A stretch of 39,973 nucleotides of DNA, taken from the NCBI RefSeq assembly GCF_000425225.1, contig NZ_AULJ01000049.1, forward strand, positions 1-39,973, in the 5' to 3' direction. The position numbers were made by a program, and so were the translations under genes. Positions 1 to 8,811 of this stretch are shown here, one piece after another. This stretch comes from Pontibacillus marinus BH030004 = DSM 16465. Lineage in GTDB: Bacteria; Bacillota; Bacilli; Bacillales; BH030062. Within the stretch, counting starts at the first letter, position 1, and every line of letters begins with the position of its first letter. The notes beneath the pieces were generated by a model. That model was not told the origin of the DNA. It searched no databases and saw only the letters and a list, made by a program, of their open reading frames with translations.

Positions 1-295
<295 letters not shown>

Positions 296-365
296 CTATC
301 TCTATTGAAAAAACGTTACGATGTCTCTTATCTAGTTTTGAAGGTATATCCTTCAACTACATAGG

Positions 366-481
366 TTTGGTGGCTTTGGCGAAGAGGTCACACCTGTTCC
401 CATGCCGAACACAGAAGTTAAGCTCTTCAGCGCCAATGGTAGTCGGGGTTTCGCCCCCGCAAGAGTAGGACGCCGCCAAGC
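366..481 (+). rRNA. rrf: 5S ribosomal RNA
   Basis: This 116-nt segment matches the Bacillus 5S rRNA closely. It begins TTTGGTGGC, has the central CCGAACACAGAAGTTAAG block and ends with GCCGCCAAGC, which pairs with the 5' end. It is the last gene of the rrn operon whose 23S end opens the window and is followed directly by an intrinsic terminator. Confidence 0.97.
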
Positions 482-488
482 ACATTTG

Positions 489-524
489 AAACCCCAGAAG
501 AATTCGTTCTTCTGGGGTTTTTGT
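489..524 (+). terminator. Intrinsic terminator of the rrn operon
   Basis: An 11-bp stem (ACCCCAGAAGA / TCTTCTGGGGT) with a short loop is followed by a run of T. It lies 8 nt after the 5S gene. Confidence 0.93.
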
Positions 525-607
525 GTACTGAATTAAAGAGTCGTAAATCAGACAACTTTCCATAAAAAATCTATTACAGGATATAAAAATTTTTTCAAAG
601 ATTCATT

Positions 608-637
608 GTATATTTTTCGTTAGATTAGGAGAGACTA
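608..637 (+). promoter_or_regulatory. Candidate sigma-F promoter of csfB
   Basis: GTATA (608-612), a 15-nt spacer and GGAGAGACTA (628-637) match the forespore sigma-F consensus (GywTA, ~15, GGnrAnAnTw) at every constrained position. B. subtilis csfB is a sigma-F gene, which supports the call. The predicted start point (~643) lies almost on the ribosome binding site, giving a very short leader. Confidence 0.65.
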
Positions 638-657
638 TTATAACGGAGGTGGTATTG

Positions 658-849
658 ATGAACGGCGAAAATAAAATGAAGATGTGTGGCATTTGTGATA
701 CAGAGAAAGATCAAGGGATTCATTTATATAACATGTTTATTTGCTATGAATGTGAGAGAGAGATTATACAGACAGAGCCAAGTGAACAAAAATATCATTA
801 CTTTTTAAAAAAAATGAGAACCATTAATCAAACAACACAATATTCATAG
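658..849 (+). CDS. csfB: Anti-sigma factor CsfB/Gin
   Basis: A 63-residue zinc-ribbon protein of the Gin family. In B. subtilis CsfB inhibits sigma-G (and sigma-E in the forespore), preventing premature late sporulation gene expression. The sequence shows a CGIC motif near residue 10 and a second Cys-x-x-Cys pair (CYEC) about 20 residues later, which together would bind zinc, and the family motif GIHLY between them. The start at 658 is chosen because GGAGGT at 645-650 lies 7 nt upstream; an in-frame GTG at 649 overlaps that ribosome binding site. The gene sits between the rrn operon and the decarboxylase/tmk genes, as in B. subtilis, and is preceded by a sigma-F-like promoter. Confidence 0.9.
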   Translation: MNGENKMKMCGICDTEKDQGIHLYNMFICYECEREIIQTEPSEQKYHYFLKKMRTINQTTQYS

Positions 850-854
850 ATAAT

Positions 855-884
855 AAAGCCGGGCTGATGTGTTCGGTTTTTTTC
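855..884 (+). terminator. Probable terminator after csfB
   Basis: A 7-bp stem (AAAGCCG / CGGTTTT, one G-T pair) with a 12-nt loop and a seven-T tract, 5 nt after csfB. The stem is weak, so termination may be partial. Confidence 0.5.
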
Positions 885-979
885 TTGTTTAAATGATCTC
901 TTGTATTAAATCTACCTATTTTCTTATTACGATGATAGAATAGAACAACAAATGAAATCGGAAAAGAGGAATTTTAGAT

Positions 980-2437
980 ATGTACGAGCGACCGAATCAA
1001 CATGAGACCCCTTTATATAAGGCATTAGTTCAACATAGTCAACGGAAACCATATTCATTTCATGTGCCTGGTCACAAAGGTGGTTCGATCCTCCCTAGTA
1101 AAGCAGAAAAACACTATCGAGATATTTTAGAAATTGACCTAACTGAAATAACAGGGTTAGATGATTTACACCATCCAGAAGAATCGATTAAAGAAGCTCA
1201 AGATTTACTATCCAACTACTTCGGTTCCAAACATTCTTTTTTTTTAGTAGGAGGTAGTACCTCTGGGAATCTTGCTATGGTTCTAGCAAATAAACAAGAA
1301 GGAAAGCCATTTTTGGTTCAACGGAATTGTCATAAATCCATTATGCATGCCTTAGAACTATCTGGTGCACACCCAGTTTTTTTACACCCGATTTTTGAGG
1401 AAGAGACAGGCCGATATGGACCTGTTTCAAGTAAACAAGTTGAAGAGGCATTGAGAGAATTTCCAGATGCAGCTGGCTTGATCTTAACTTATCCAGACTA
1501 TTATGGGAGAACGTATGACCTTACAACTATGATCGAACAAGCGCATGATAAAAATGTCCCTGTATTAATAGATGAAGCACATGGTGTACATTTTTCTTTA
1601 GGAGAACCGTTGCCTCCATCATCCCTTCATTTAGGTGCTGACGTTGTCGTGCAGTCCGCTCACAAAATGTCGCCTGCAATGACTATGGGAGCTTACTTAC
1701 ATATAGGAAGTAATAGAATTGAGAAACAGAAAATCTCTACGTATTTGCAGATGTTTCAATCCAGTTCACCCTCTTACCCTATTATGGCGTCTCTTGATTT
1801 AGCGAGATGTTATTTAGCTACCTTTACTCAAGAGAAATTAGCAAATTCTATTGAGTATGTAAATGAAATAAGAGAGGTTTTTCAATCTTCTCCTTTGTGG
1901 GAAGTACTTCCTTCTGAACCTGGAGTCGATGATCCTTTTAAAATTACATTACAAGTGAAGGGAATCTATGATGCCCAACTTGTATCCCAACTTCTTGAGG
2001 AAGAAGGAATCTATCCAGAATTAGTCACGGACAATCAAATTTTGCTTATATTAGGCCTTGAACCAACATTTAGCATTGTGTCCTTACAAGCCCGTTTACA
2101 AAACGTTTATGCAAATTGTAGTGCAACCAACTTAGAGGCACATGCTACAATAGAACAAGACGTTATACATGGAGAGCACCCAAGGTATCAAAAGCTCGCC
2201 TACTCTTACCAAACATTAAGTCGAATGCAAACAACTTTTCTTCCATGGTCAGAGGTGGAAGGGAAAATTGCTAGTTGTTCAGTTATACCTTATCCACCAG
2301 GGATTCCGCTGATCATGAAAGGAGAGCGGATCCAATCTTTTCAGGTAGAACAATTACGACAGTTAATGGATAAGGGTGTTCACATCCAATCACAAGTGTC
2401 TAATGTAAAAGAGGGTACTTACATTTATATAGAGTAA
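980..2437 (+). CDS. PLP-dependent Orn/Lys/Arg decarboxylase family protein (YaaO-like)
   Basis: A 485-residue aminotransferase-fold decarboxylase of the Orn/Lys/Arg group I family, expected to remove CO2 from a basic amino acid and yield a polyamine precursor. Visible landmarks are FHVPGHKGG (27-35), GGSTSGN (91-97), the cofactor-binding DEAHG (198-202) and SAHKMSPAMTMGAYL, in which Lys229 is the expected Schiff-base lysine. The length matches B. subtilis YaaO (~480 aa), which sits in the same place just before tmk. The substrate cannot be decided from sequence; arginine decarboxylase SpeA is a paralogue of this group. The tmk ribosome binding site overlaps its stop codon, so the two are probably cotranscribed. 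B. subtilis xpaC and yaaN, normally upstream, are absent here. Confidence 0.9.
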   Translation: MYERPNQHETPLYKALVQHSQRKPYSFHVPGHKGGSILPSKAEKHYRDILEIDLTEITGLDDLHHPEESIKEAQDLLSNYFGSKHSFFLVGGSTSGNLAMVLANKQEGKPFLVQRNCHKSIMHALELSGAHPVFLHPIFEEETGRYGPVSSKQVEEALREFPDAAGLILTYPDYYGRTYDLTTMIEQAHDKNVPVLIDEAHGVHFSLGEPLPPSSLHLGADVVVQSAHKMSPAMTMGAYLHIGSNRIEKQKISTYLQMFQSSSPSYPIMASLDLARCYLATFTQEKLANSIEYVNEIREVFQSSPLWEVLPSEPGVDDPFKITLQVKGIYDAQLVSQLLEEEGIYPELVTDNQILLILGLEPTFSIVSLQARLQNVYANCSATNLEAHATIEQDVIHGEHPRYQKLAYSYQTLSRMQTTFLPWSEVEGKIASCSVIPYPPGIPLIMKGERIQSFQVEQLRQLMDKGVHIQSQVSNVKEGTYIYIE

Positions 2438-2449
2438 AGGAGAATCATC

Positions 2450-3085
2450 GTGAAAGGTCTTTTTATTACATTTGAGGGTGGAGAAGGGGCAGGAAAGTCC
2501 TCTATCCTTAAGAAACTGGCTGAAAATTTGGAGGATGAGGGATATGATGTTCTTACCACTAGAGAGCCAGGTGGGATTGATATTGCTGAGAAAATAAGAC
2601 ACATTATATTAGATCCATCCCATACAGCGATGGATGGGCGTACCGAAGCCCTTCTTTATGCAGCTGCTAGAAGACAACACCTTGTTGAAAAGGTATTACC
2701 AGCACTTGATGAAGGAAAAATTGTACTTTGTGATCGTTTTGTAGATAGTAGTCTTGCTTATCAAGGGTACGCTAGAGGTTTAGGTATAGATGAAGTTTAT
2801 GAGATCAATAAGTTCGCTATCGAAGATTGTATGCCTGATACTACATTATTTTTTGATATCACACCTGAAAGAGGATTGGAACGCATAGAGCAAAACAAAG
2901 GTCGAGAACAAAATCGACTTGATCTTGAGAATCTCCAGTTTCATCATACGGTATATGAAGCTTACCAAAAGTTGCTTAAAAAGTTTCCTGATCGTATTTC
3001 AGTTGTGAATGCTGATCAATCATTCGATGACGTTTTAGAGGATGTAACCACTCGAATGAAGCAATGGATTCACTCCCGGTCATAA
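2450..3085 (+). CDS. tmk: Thymidylate kinase
   Basis: Phosphorylates dTMP to dTDP with ATP, an essential step in dTTP synthesis. The 211-residue protein shows the P-loop GGEGAGKS (10-17), the REPGG motif near residue 38 and the [12 protein letters not shown] segment for dTMP binding. The LID region carries arginines in GREQNR. Length agrees with B. subtilis Tmk (212 aa). Translation starts at GTG 2450, with AAAGGAGA directly upstream overlapping the decarboxylase stop. It is followed by a 76-nt gap with a likely promoter for darA, so the downstream replication genes can also be transcribed separately. Confidence 0.97.
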   Translation: MKGLFITFEGGEGAGKSSILKKLAENLEDEGYDVLTTREPGGIDIAEKIRHIILDPSHTAMDGRTEALLYAAARRQHLVEKVLPALDEGKIVLCDRFVDSSLAYQGYARGLGIDEVYEINKFAIEDCMPDTTLFFDITPERGLERIEQNKGREQNRLDLENLQFHHTVYEAYQKLLKKFPDRISVVNADQSFDDVLEDVTTRMKQWIHSRS

Positions 3086-3092
3086 TCCATCA

Positions 3093-3491
<399 letters not shown>

Positions 3492-3522
3492 TGAATAAGG
3501 CGATGGAAAGGAAGATAACGAG

Positions 3523-3963
3523 ATGAAGATCGGTCAGGAACTGCGTTCACAACTTGAATCTACCCAACAACATACTAGACCGACCATATCAAATGGAAAA
3601 GGCTTTGACTCTTTAGTTCAAACCCAATCGAATAAGATGCGGGAAGAAGAGCTGAAACGTCTTATGACTGATATTACGAAGCAAGGAGAAAAGGTTGCTC
3701 GTTTTCGCTCATTTAAAGATTTAGCTCGCTACAAAAGGCTTGTGAAGTCATTTGTTGAAGAATCCGTACAATACGGAATGGATCTAAAACAGTCTCATAG
3801 CTGGAGTATGGAGGGAGAAAATCGTAAGCTAACATTAGTACGCTCTGTGGATGAGAAACTTAATGAGCTTACTGATGCTGTGCTTCAACAAGAAACGAAA
3901 TCCATTGATGTGTTAGGAATCATCGGAGAAGTTAAAGGACTATTAGTGAACTTATATACGTAA
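3523..3963 (+). CDS. yaaR: YaaR family protein (DUF327)
   Basis: A 146-residue, mostly helical, charged protein matching B. subtilis YaaR in length and position between darA and holB. The family (DUF327) has no established function. The sequence shows no signal peptide or membrane segment; it is rich in Lys, Glu and Gln and is probably cytosolic. AAGGAAG upstream serves as ribosome binding site, and holB follows within a few nucleotides, so it is cotranscribed with replication and RNA-processing genes. Confidence 0.88.
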   Translation: MKIGQELRSQLESTQQHTRPTISNGKGFDSLVQTQSNKMREEELKRLMTDITKQGEKVARFRSFKDLARYKRLVKSFVEESVQYGMDLKQSHSWSMEGENRKLTLVRSVDEKLNELTDAVLQQETKSIDVLGIIGEVKGLLVNLYT

Positions 3964-3976
3964 GGTCGTGACATAC

Positions 3977-4963
3977 ATGCAAACTTGGACCAGCATGGCA
4001 GATATCCAACCAAATGTGACGAAAATGCTCATGAATAGTATAAAGAAAGATCGGATCTCTCACGCCTATCTGTTTCAAGGTTCACGCGGAACAGGGAAAA
4101 TGGAGATGAGTCTACTTTTTGCAAAGAGCTTTTTCTGTGCCTATCGGGATGGAGTTGAGCCTTGTCACTCTTGTAAAGACTGTAACAGAATAGAATCAGG
4201 AAATCATCCTGATGTTCATGTTATACAACCTGAAGGACAGTCCATCAAAAAAGAACAAATTCTTCACCTTCAAAAAGAATTTACTTATACAGGATTGGAA
4301 TCCAATCAAAAAGTATATATTGTTGAAGATGCAGAAACGATGACTGTAAATGCATCCAATCGACTTTTAAAGTTTTTAGAAGAGCCAAGTCGCCAAACAG
4401 TAGCTATGCTCTTAACTGAGAATGGGCAGTCTCTACTTGATACCATTCGTTCGCGTTGTCAGGTCATGGCCTTTCAACCTTTGAATCCTCATCAATTCAC
4501 ACAGAAGCTCATTGATGAAGGGATTCCAGAGTCATCTGCTCGTTTAATGAGTGCTATAACGAATAATTTGGAAGAAGCAATTGAGTTGAGTAACGATGAG
4601 TGGTTTGCGAAGGCTCGAAAGTTAGTGATACAATTAATTGAAGTGCTTCAAGACAAACCCAGTGAAGCCTTCATGTTTATCCATAATCATTGGATGACTC
4701 ATTTTAAAGACCGTGATTCATTGAACATGGGACTTGAATTGCTTATGCTATGGTATAAGGACCTTGTTTATGAACATGTAGGTCATGAGTCATCGATTGT
4801 TTTTATTAAAGAAAGGGAACGGCTTCAGGCTAGTTCCTATAAATGGTCGAAGCAGCATGCACGTGATGCTTTAACCCATATTCTAGAGGCAAAACGGAAA
4901 TTATTTTCCAATGTTCATCCAACCCTAGTGATGGAACAACTCTTGCTTCAAATACAGAGGTGA
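3977..4963 (+). CDS. holB: DNA polymerase III subunit delta'
   Basis: Clamp-loader subunit that helps open and load the beta sliding clamp. The N-terminal AAA+ domain has a P-loop-like GSRGTGKM (35-42), zinc-coordinating cysteines C54, C63, C66 and C69, and the SRC motif (SRCQ) that contacts neighbouring ATP sites. The length (328 aa) matches B. subtilis HolB. The start is uncertain. ATG 3977 gives the N-terminus that best lines up with B. subtilis. GTG 3968, three codons upstream, is possible but has AAGG only 2 nt away. The stop overlaps the AGAGGTGA ribosome binding site of ricT. Confidence 0.93.
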   Translation: MQTWTSMADIQPNVTKMLMNSIKKDRISHAYLFQGSRGTGKMEMSLLFAKSFFCAYRDGVEPCHSCKDCNRIESGNHPDVHVIQPEGQSIKKEQILHLQKEFTYTGLESNQKVYIVEDAETMTVNASNRLLKFLEEPSRQTVAMLLTENGQSLLDTIRSRCQVMAFQPLNPHQFTQKLIDEGIPESSARLMSAITNNLEEAIELSNDEWFAKARKLVIQLIEVLQDKPSEAFMFIHNHWMTHFKDRDSLNMGLELLMLWYKDLVYEHVGHESSIVFIKERERLQASSYKWSKQHARDALTHILEAKRKLFSNVHPTLVMEQLLLQIQR

Positions 4964-4968
4964 TCACG

Positions 4969-5796
4969 ATGGTTGAAGTAGTTGGTGTAAGATTCAAGCA
5001 GGCAGGAAAGATATACTATTTTGACCCAGATGATTACCAAATAACGGATTCTGACTATGTCATCGTTGAAACCGTACGAGGCATTGAGTTCGGAAAAGTG
5101 GTAATCGCTCAAAAACAGGTAGAAGAAGAGGATATTGTCCTGCCACTCAAAAAAGTCATTCGTAAAGCGGATGAAAAAGATAAATTAACGGTTTCTGAGA
5201 ATAAGCAAAATGCCCAGGAAGCATTTGATGTTTGTGCGAAGAAAATTTCTGAGCACAAATTAGATATGAAGCTAGTAGATGTTGAATACACATTTGACCG
5301 CAATAAAGTAATCTTTTACTTTACAGCGGATGGTCGTGTAGACTTCCGAAATCTTGTTAAAGATTTAGCTTCCGTGTTCAAAACACGTATTGAATTGCGC
5401 CAAATTGGCGTTCGTGACGAGGCGAAAATGTTAGGTGGAATCGGTCCATGTGGCCGTATGCTGTGTTGTTCAACCTTCTTAGGCGACTTTGAGCCTGTAT
5501 CCATTAAAATGGCGAAAGATCAGAACTTATCCTTAAATCCAGCCAAAATTTCAGGTTTATGTGGACGCTTAATGTGCTGTCTAAAATATGAGAATGATGA
5601 TTATGAAACGGCTAAACGTGACTTACCTGATATGGGTGAGGAAGTTAAAACACCACAAGGAATTGGAAAAGTGGTTGGTTTAAACATTTTAGAACGCGTT
5701 ATTCAAATTGAAATTCCAGATAAAGACCGCGTGTTAGAATATACATTAGACGAACTCATTGAGGAAGGTGCATTACCGACTCAGGCCACAGAATAA
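4969..5796 (+). CDS. ricT: RicT (YaaT), Fe-S component of the RicAFT complex
   Basis: A PSP1-domain protein of 275 residues. In B. subtilis RicT with RicA (YmcA) and RicF (YlbF) forms a complex carrying [4Fe-4S] clusters that promotes RNase Y mRNA processing and is needed for competence, biofilm formation and timely Spo0A activation. Six conserved cysteines are visible as two repeated motifs, GPCGRMLCC (C161, C166, C167) and GLCGRLMCC (C198, C203, C204). The start at ATG 4969 follows AGAGGTGA by 5 nt and matches the family N-terminus; an in-frame GTG at 4960 overlaps that site. It begins 5 nt after holB. Confidence 0.95.
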   Translation: MVEVVGVRFKQAGKIYYFDPDDYQITDSDYVIVETVRGIEFGKVVIAQKQVEEEDIVLPLKKVIRKADEKDKLTVSENKQNAQEAFDVCAKKISEHKLDMKLVDVEYTFDRNKVIFYFTADGRVDFRNLVKDLASVFKTRIELRQIGVRDEAKMLGGIGPCGRMLCCSTFLGDFEPVSIKMAKDQNLSLNPAKISGLCGRLMCCLKYENDDYETAKRDLPDMGEEVKTPQGIGKVVGLNILERVIQIEIPDKDRVLEYTLDELIEEGALPTQATE

Positions 5797-5812
5797 TGAG
5801 GTGGATGAAGAC

Positions 5813-6157
5813 GTGAATAAAAAACAAGTACATGAACAAGTCACACATATGGAAGAACAAATTGGACAACTCTATCAACAGCTAGGTGATTTAAAAAAAC
5901 ATTTAGGTGAATTGTTAGAGGAGAATCAGCATTTATCGGTTGAGAACCACCATTTAAGACAACGTCTCGAAAACGGGCAAGAGCAACAAAAAGGTACGTC
6001 CGAACAATCAGAAGCAAAGGGAACATTAGTAGGGGAAGGGTATGATAACTTAGCTCGGTTATACGAGGAAGGTTTTCATATTTGTAACCTCCATTTTGGG
6101 AGTCCTAGGGATGAAGATTGCTTGTTTTGCCTCTCGTTTCTCAATAAAAAGAAATGA
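5813..6157 (+). CDS. yabA: Replication initiation control protein YabA
   Basis: YabA binds DnaA and the sliding clamp DnaN and prevents over-initiation of replication. The 114-residue product has an N-terminal leucine-rich coiled coil for tetramerisation (about 5-60, with heptad-like [15 protein letters not shown]) and a C-terminal zinc-binding module HIC-x2-H ... [23 protein letters not shown] is nearly identical to B. subtilis. The GTG start at 5813 is chosen because GAGGTGG at 5798-5804 is 8 nt upstream and the N-terminus then matches the family. Earlier in-frame codons run back into ricT. Confidence 0.93.
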   Translation: MNKKQVHEQVTHMEEQIGQLYQQLGDLKKHLGELLEENQHLSVENHHLRQRLENGQEQQKGTSEQSEAKGTLVGEGYDNLARLYEEGFHICNLHFGSPRDEDCLFCLSFLNKKK

Positions 6158-6167
6158 TCGTAACGTC

Positions 6168-6199
6168 AGCCTTTCCTTATTTTATAGGGAAGGCTTTAT
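6168..6199 (+). terminator. Probable intrinsic terminator after yabA
   Basis: A 9-bp stem (AGCCTTTCC / GGGAAGGCT, one G-T pair) with a 10-nt loop and a T-rich tail, 11 nt after yabA. It would separate the darA-yabA unit from trmN6-yazA-rsmI at least partly. Confidence 0.7.
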
Positions 6200-6226
6200 T
6201 TATAGGTTTTGAGGTGACACAGAATA

Positions 6227-6970
6227 GTGGTTAAATTATATGATGATGAACGAATTGACTATTTGTTAGCAGAGGAAGATATGCAAGTTATTCAAAGTTC
6301 GAATGTATTTGCCTTTTCGCTTGATGCAGTTTTGCTAGCAAAATTTGCATACGTACCGATTAAGAGAGGAAAAATATTAGATCTCTGTACAGGAAATGGA
6401 GTCATTCCATTATTTTTATCCCGTCGTTCGAATGCTCATATTACTGGGGTAGAAATTCAAGAACGATTATATGATATGGCCAGGCGAAATGTGGAACTAA
6501 ATGATCTTAGTGAACAGATTTCAATGCTTCATGGAGATTTAAAGGATATGCCATCTTATTATGGCAATAACAAATTTGATGTAGTAACCTGTAATCCTCC
6601 TTACTTTAAAACTCCAGCAGACGATAAAAAAAATATAAATGAACATTTAGCTATTGCTCGTCATGAAATTTATTGTTCATTGGAGGATGTCGTTCAATCT
6701 TGTAGTAAGCTTGCGAAATCTGGTGGGAAAGTTGCGATCGTACATCGCCCGGATCGCCTGGTTGACTTGATGACACTTTTTCGAACGTATCGTTTGGAAC
6801 CGAAGCGTATCCAATTCGTTTACCCTAAAGAAGGACGAGATGCGAATATGCTATTAATTGAAGGAGCACGTGATGGTAAGCCTGACCTGAACATCCTTCC
6901 TCCATTTTATATTCATAAACAGAACGGCGAATATTCTGAGGAAATGAAGGAGGTTCTGTATGGAAGCTAA
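6227..6970 (+). CDS. yabB: tRNA1(Val) A37 N6-methyltransferase family protein
   Basis: A class I SAM-dependent methyltransferase of the YabB/TrmN6 family (247 aa). It shows motif [17 protein letters not shown] and the catalytic NPPY ([11 protein letters not shown]), typical of N6-adenine methyltransferases. E. coli TrmN6 (YfiC) modifies A37 of tRNA1Val; the B. subtilis homologue occupies the same locus. GTG 6227 is used because GAGGTGA lies 9 nt upstream. The 3' end overlaps yazA by 11 nt, so the two are translationally linked. Confidence 0.9.
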   Translation: MVKLYDDERIDYLLAEEDMQVIQSSNVFAFSLDAVLLAKFAYVPIKRGKILDLCTGNGVIPLFLSRRSNAHITGVEIQERLYDMARRNVELNDLSEQISMLHGDLKDMPSYYGNNKFDVVTCNPPYFKTPADDKKNINEHLAIARHEIYCSLEDVVQSCSKLAKSGGKVAIVHRPDRLVDLMTLFRTYRLEPKRIQFVYPKEGRDANMLLIEGARDGKPDLNILPPFYIHKQNGEYSEEMKEVLYGS

Positions 6971-7232
6971 TCATATGGTGTATATCCTTAAATGTAAAGA
7001 TGGATCTCTCTACACAGGTTACACGAATGATTTTGATCGAAGACTTCGCATGCATGAACAAGGGAAAGGGGCGAAATATACTAGAGGAAGAGGTCCTTTT
7101 GAAGTCGTCTATCAACAAGCTTTCTTAACGAAGGAAGAGGCGATGCAAGAGGAATATCGGATAAAGCAACTTACTCGTCCTTATAAAGAGCAGATGATTT
7201 CCTCATATCAAGAAAAGGTGGATTCGAAATGA
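6960..7232 (+). CDS. yazA: GIY-YIG domain protein YazA
   Basis: A 90-residue stand-alone GIY-YIG nuclease-fold protein of the UPF0213 family. The motif appears as VYILKC...LYTGYT near residues 7-20, with the conserved Arg (RRLRMH) and a Glu in the C-terminal half ([12 protein letters not shown]). The biological role is unsettled. It overlaps trmN6 by 11 nt and rsmI by 4 nt (ATGA), giving a tightly coupled trmN6-yazA-rsmI operon. AAGGAGG at 6947-6953 decides the start. Confidence 0.9.
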   Translation: MEANHMVYILKCKDGSLYTGYTNDFDRRLRMHEQGKGAKYTRGRGPFEVVYQQAFLTKEEAMQEEYRIKQLTRPYKEQMISSYQEKVDSK

Positions 7233-8101
7233 ATATCCAGAAAAGCTATCAAAACCAAAGTCAAGATATAGGGGAGCTCTATATAGTGCCTACACCTATC
7301 GGGAATTTAGAGGATATAACGTATAGAGCGTTAAAAACGTTAGAAAATGCGGATATGATTGCCGCTGAAGATACCCGTCAAACGAAGAAGTTGATGAGTC
7401 ATTTTGAACTTCATACGCCATTAGTGAGTTATCATGAGCACAACAAATTGGACAAGGAAAGTTATTTAATTGAGGAGATCCAATCCGGTAAAACGCTAGC
7501 GGTTGTAAGTGATGCAGGAATGCCAGGTGTTTCAGACCCAGGGTTCGAACTTGTGAATCGTGCCATCCAAGAAGGAATACATGTTATTGTTCTCCCAGGT
7601 GCAAATGCAGCACTTTGTGCATTAGTTGGCTCAGGGTTAAATACAGACCGATTTTATTTTTACGGGTTTTTACCCCGCAAGAAAAAAGAACGAAAAGAAG
7701 AGTTAGAGGCATTGTATCGCATGACCTCGACGTTAATTTTTTATGAATCTCCTCATCGTCTTAAGGAAGTTGTAAAGAGCATTCATGAAGTAATGGGAAA
7801 TAGGCAGGTAGCATTAGCTCGTGAGCTTACGAAGAAATATGAAGAATATGTACGTGGTAGTGCAGAGGAGATTGTGGAATGGGCCCAACAAAATGAAATC
7901 CGTGGAGAGTTCTGTATCATTGTAGAAGGTAATGAAGAAAGTGAACCACAAGGTGAAGAATTGTGGTGGGCTGCTTTTTCATTAACGGAGCATGTCGAAC
8001 ATTATGTAGATGAAGGACAATCCTCTAAAGATGCGATTAAACAGGTGGCAAAGGACCGAAAAATGCCTAAAAGAGAAGTCTATCAAGCGTATCATACTTA
8101 A
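7229..8101 (+). CDS. rsmI: 16S rRNA 2'-O-ribose C1402 methyltransferase
   Basis: A tetrapyrrole-methylase-fold enzyme (290 aa) that methylates the ribose of C1402 in the 16S rRNA decoding centre. Family motifs include YIVPTPIGNLEDITYRAL at the N-terminus, AAEDTRQTKKL, and the SAM-binding VVSDAGMPGVSDPG. The C-terminal ~40 residues form the small helical RsmI HTH-like domain ending KREVYQAY. It overlaps yazA by ATGA and has AAAAGGTGG upstream. A repeat-family hairpin and then a bidirectional terminator follow, with abrB converging from the other side. Confidence 0.96.
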   Translation: MNIQKSYQNQSQDIGELYIVPTPIGNLEDITYRALKTLENADMIAAEDTRQTKKLMSHFELHTPLVSYHEHNKLDKESYLIEEIQSGKTLAVVSDAGMPGVSDPGFELVNRAIQEGIHVIVLPGANAALCALVGSGLNTDRFYFYGFLPRKKKERKEELEALYRMTSTLIFYESPHRLKEVVKSIHEVMGNRQVALARELTKKYEEYVRGSAEEIVEWAQQNEIRGEFCIIVEGNEESEPQGEELWWAAFSLTEHVEHYVDEGQSSKDAIKQVAKDRKMPKREVYQAYHT

Positions 8102-8108
8102 TAATAAC

Positions 8109-8175
8109 AAAAGCACAAGCGCCTGTTTAGCAACGAATGAATTCCATTCGATGCTGGGCGCTGGAGCTTGACTTA
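8109..8175 (-). repeat. Family C hairpin repeat, copy 1
   Basis: Read on the minus strand it contains AGCTCCAGCGCCCAGC, an arm CGAATGG paired with CATTCG, then GCTAAACAGGCGC and a GC(T)TTTG tail. It shares this order with copies at 12700-12767, 20213-20300 and 38754-38905. Its T-rich tail points toward the end of rsmI, so it could stop antisense transcription passing beyond abrB. I recall similar AGCTCCAGCGCC...GGCGCTTGCGC hairpins in other Bacillaceae intergenic DNA (memory, not checked). Confidence 0.8.
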
Positions 8176-8237
8176 GCCCTGCTCTAGTTAAGAAGTACAC
8201 ACAAGTCACAAATTTTATAATTTCCTAGAACAAAAAA

Positions 8238-8267
8238 TAAAACCCTCGCTAATTAGCGAGGGTTTTG
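8238..8267. terminator. Bidirectional terminator between rsmI and abrB
   Basis: AAAACCCTCGCT / AGCGAGGGTTTT, a 12-bp perfect stem with a 4-nt loop. A-tracts on one side and T-tracts on the other make it functional for both convergent transcripts. Confidence 0.93.
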
Positions 8268-8286
8268 TCGTCTCTTTTATCTCTTT

Positions 8287-8574
8287 TTATTTTTCTGCTT
8301 TGTTTAGGCTGTTTTGGATCTCGTTCATTAACTCTTTAGCACCTTCTGGGCTAAGAACAAGATTACCATTTGCTAGGCTCATATTTTGGTCGGATACTTC
8401 ACCAGTAACATGGCAAGTCATGTTAGGCTTGTACTTCTTAAGAACGATTTGATCATCGTCTACATAGATTTCTAGAGCATCCTTTTCATTAATTCCTAGA
8501 GTACGGCGTAATTCGATTGGAATCACCACTCGTCCTAGTTCGTCAACCTTACGTACAATTCCTGTAGATTTCAT
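8287..8574 (-). CDS. abrB: Transition-state regulator AbrB
   Basis: A 95-residue DNA-binding regulator that represses post-exponential genes (biofilm, competence, antibiotics, spo0H) during growth. The N-terminal swapped-hairpin domain, MKSTGIVRKVDELGRVVIP onward, is almost identical to B. subtilis AbrB, and the C-terminal dimerisation region follows with a conserved Cys (MTCHVTGE). GAGAGGAG lies about 10 nt upstream of the start. It is transcribed convergently to rsmI and divergently from metS. Its leader carries a consensus sigma-A promoter followed by two Spo0A boxes, so repression by Spo0A~P as in B. subtilis is expected. Confidence 0.97.
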   Translation of the reverse strand: MKSTGIVRKVDELGRVVIPIELRRTLGINEKDALEIYVDDDQIVLKKYKPNMTCHVTGEVSDQNMSLANGNLVLSPEGAKELMNEIQNSLNKAEK

Positions 8575-8613
8575 AAATTGTAACTCCTCTCACTCAAATA
8601 TTTTTTCTCTTTA

Positions 8614-8630
8614 TTCGTCATGATTCGACA
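8614..8630 (-). promoter_or_regulatory. Paired Spo0A boxes in the abrB leader
   Basis: On the minus strand TGTCGAA (8630-8624) and TGACGAA (8620-8614) fit the Spo0A core TGNCGAA and are spaced exactly 10 bp apart, just downstream of the predicted start point. B. subtilis abrB carries the same arrangement. Confidence 0.85.
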
Positions 8631-8643
8631 TTCTATACCTCAT

Positions 8644-8672
8644 ATAGTACCAATCATTCCAGTGGCTGTCAA
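8644..8672 (-). promoter_or_regulatory. Sigma-A promoter of abrB
   Basis: On the minus strand TTGACA (8672-8667), 17-nt spacer, TACTAT (8649-8644). The start point would be near 8637, upstream of both Spo0A boxes. Confidence 0.88.
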
Positions 8673-8712
8673 TTCTTTTATTTCCCATTCTAAACAAAAA
8701 AATGACAGTTTA

Positions 8713-8755
8713 ATAGGAATAAGCCTATTAAATTAGGATTTTTCCTCCTAATTTA
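8713..8755. other. Two adjacent perfect dyads upstream of abrB
   Basis: AATAGG / CCTATT (8713-8730) and TAAATTAGGA / TCCTAATTTA (8729-8755) are perfect inverted repeats with 6-7 nt loops, in AT-rich DNA between abrB and metS. They could be operators or hairpins in a longer abrB leader. No regulator is identified. Confidence 0.5.
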
Positions 8756-8811
8756 GGTATAGAGTCGCCTAACTTTTTCAAAGAATAGGAATCATTCTCT
8801 TGTTGATACTA

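Noticed and set aside
357-563. Open frame on the minus strand, 68 codons, opposite the 5S rRNA gene
   Set aside because: It lies across 5S rRNA and its terminator; no ribosome binding site and no known protein.
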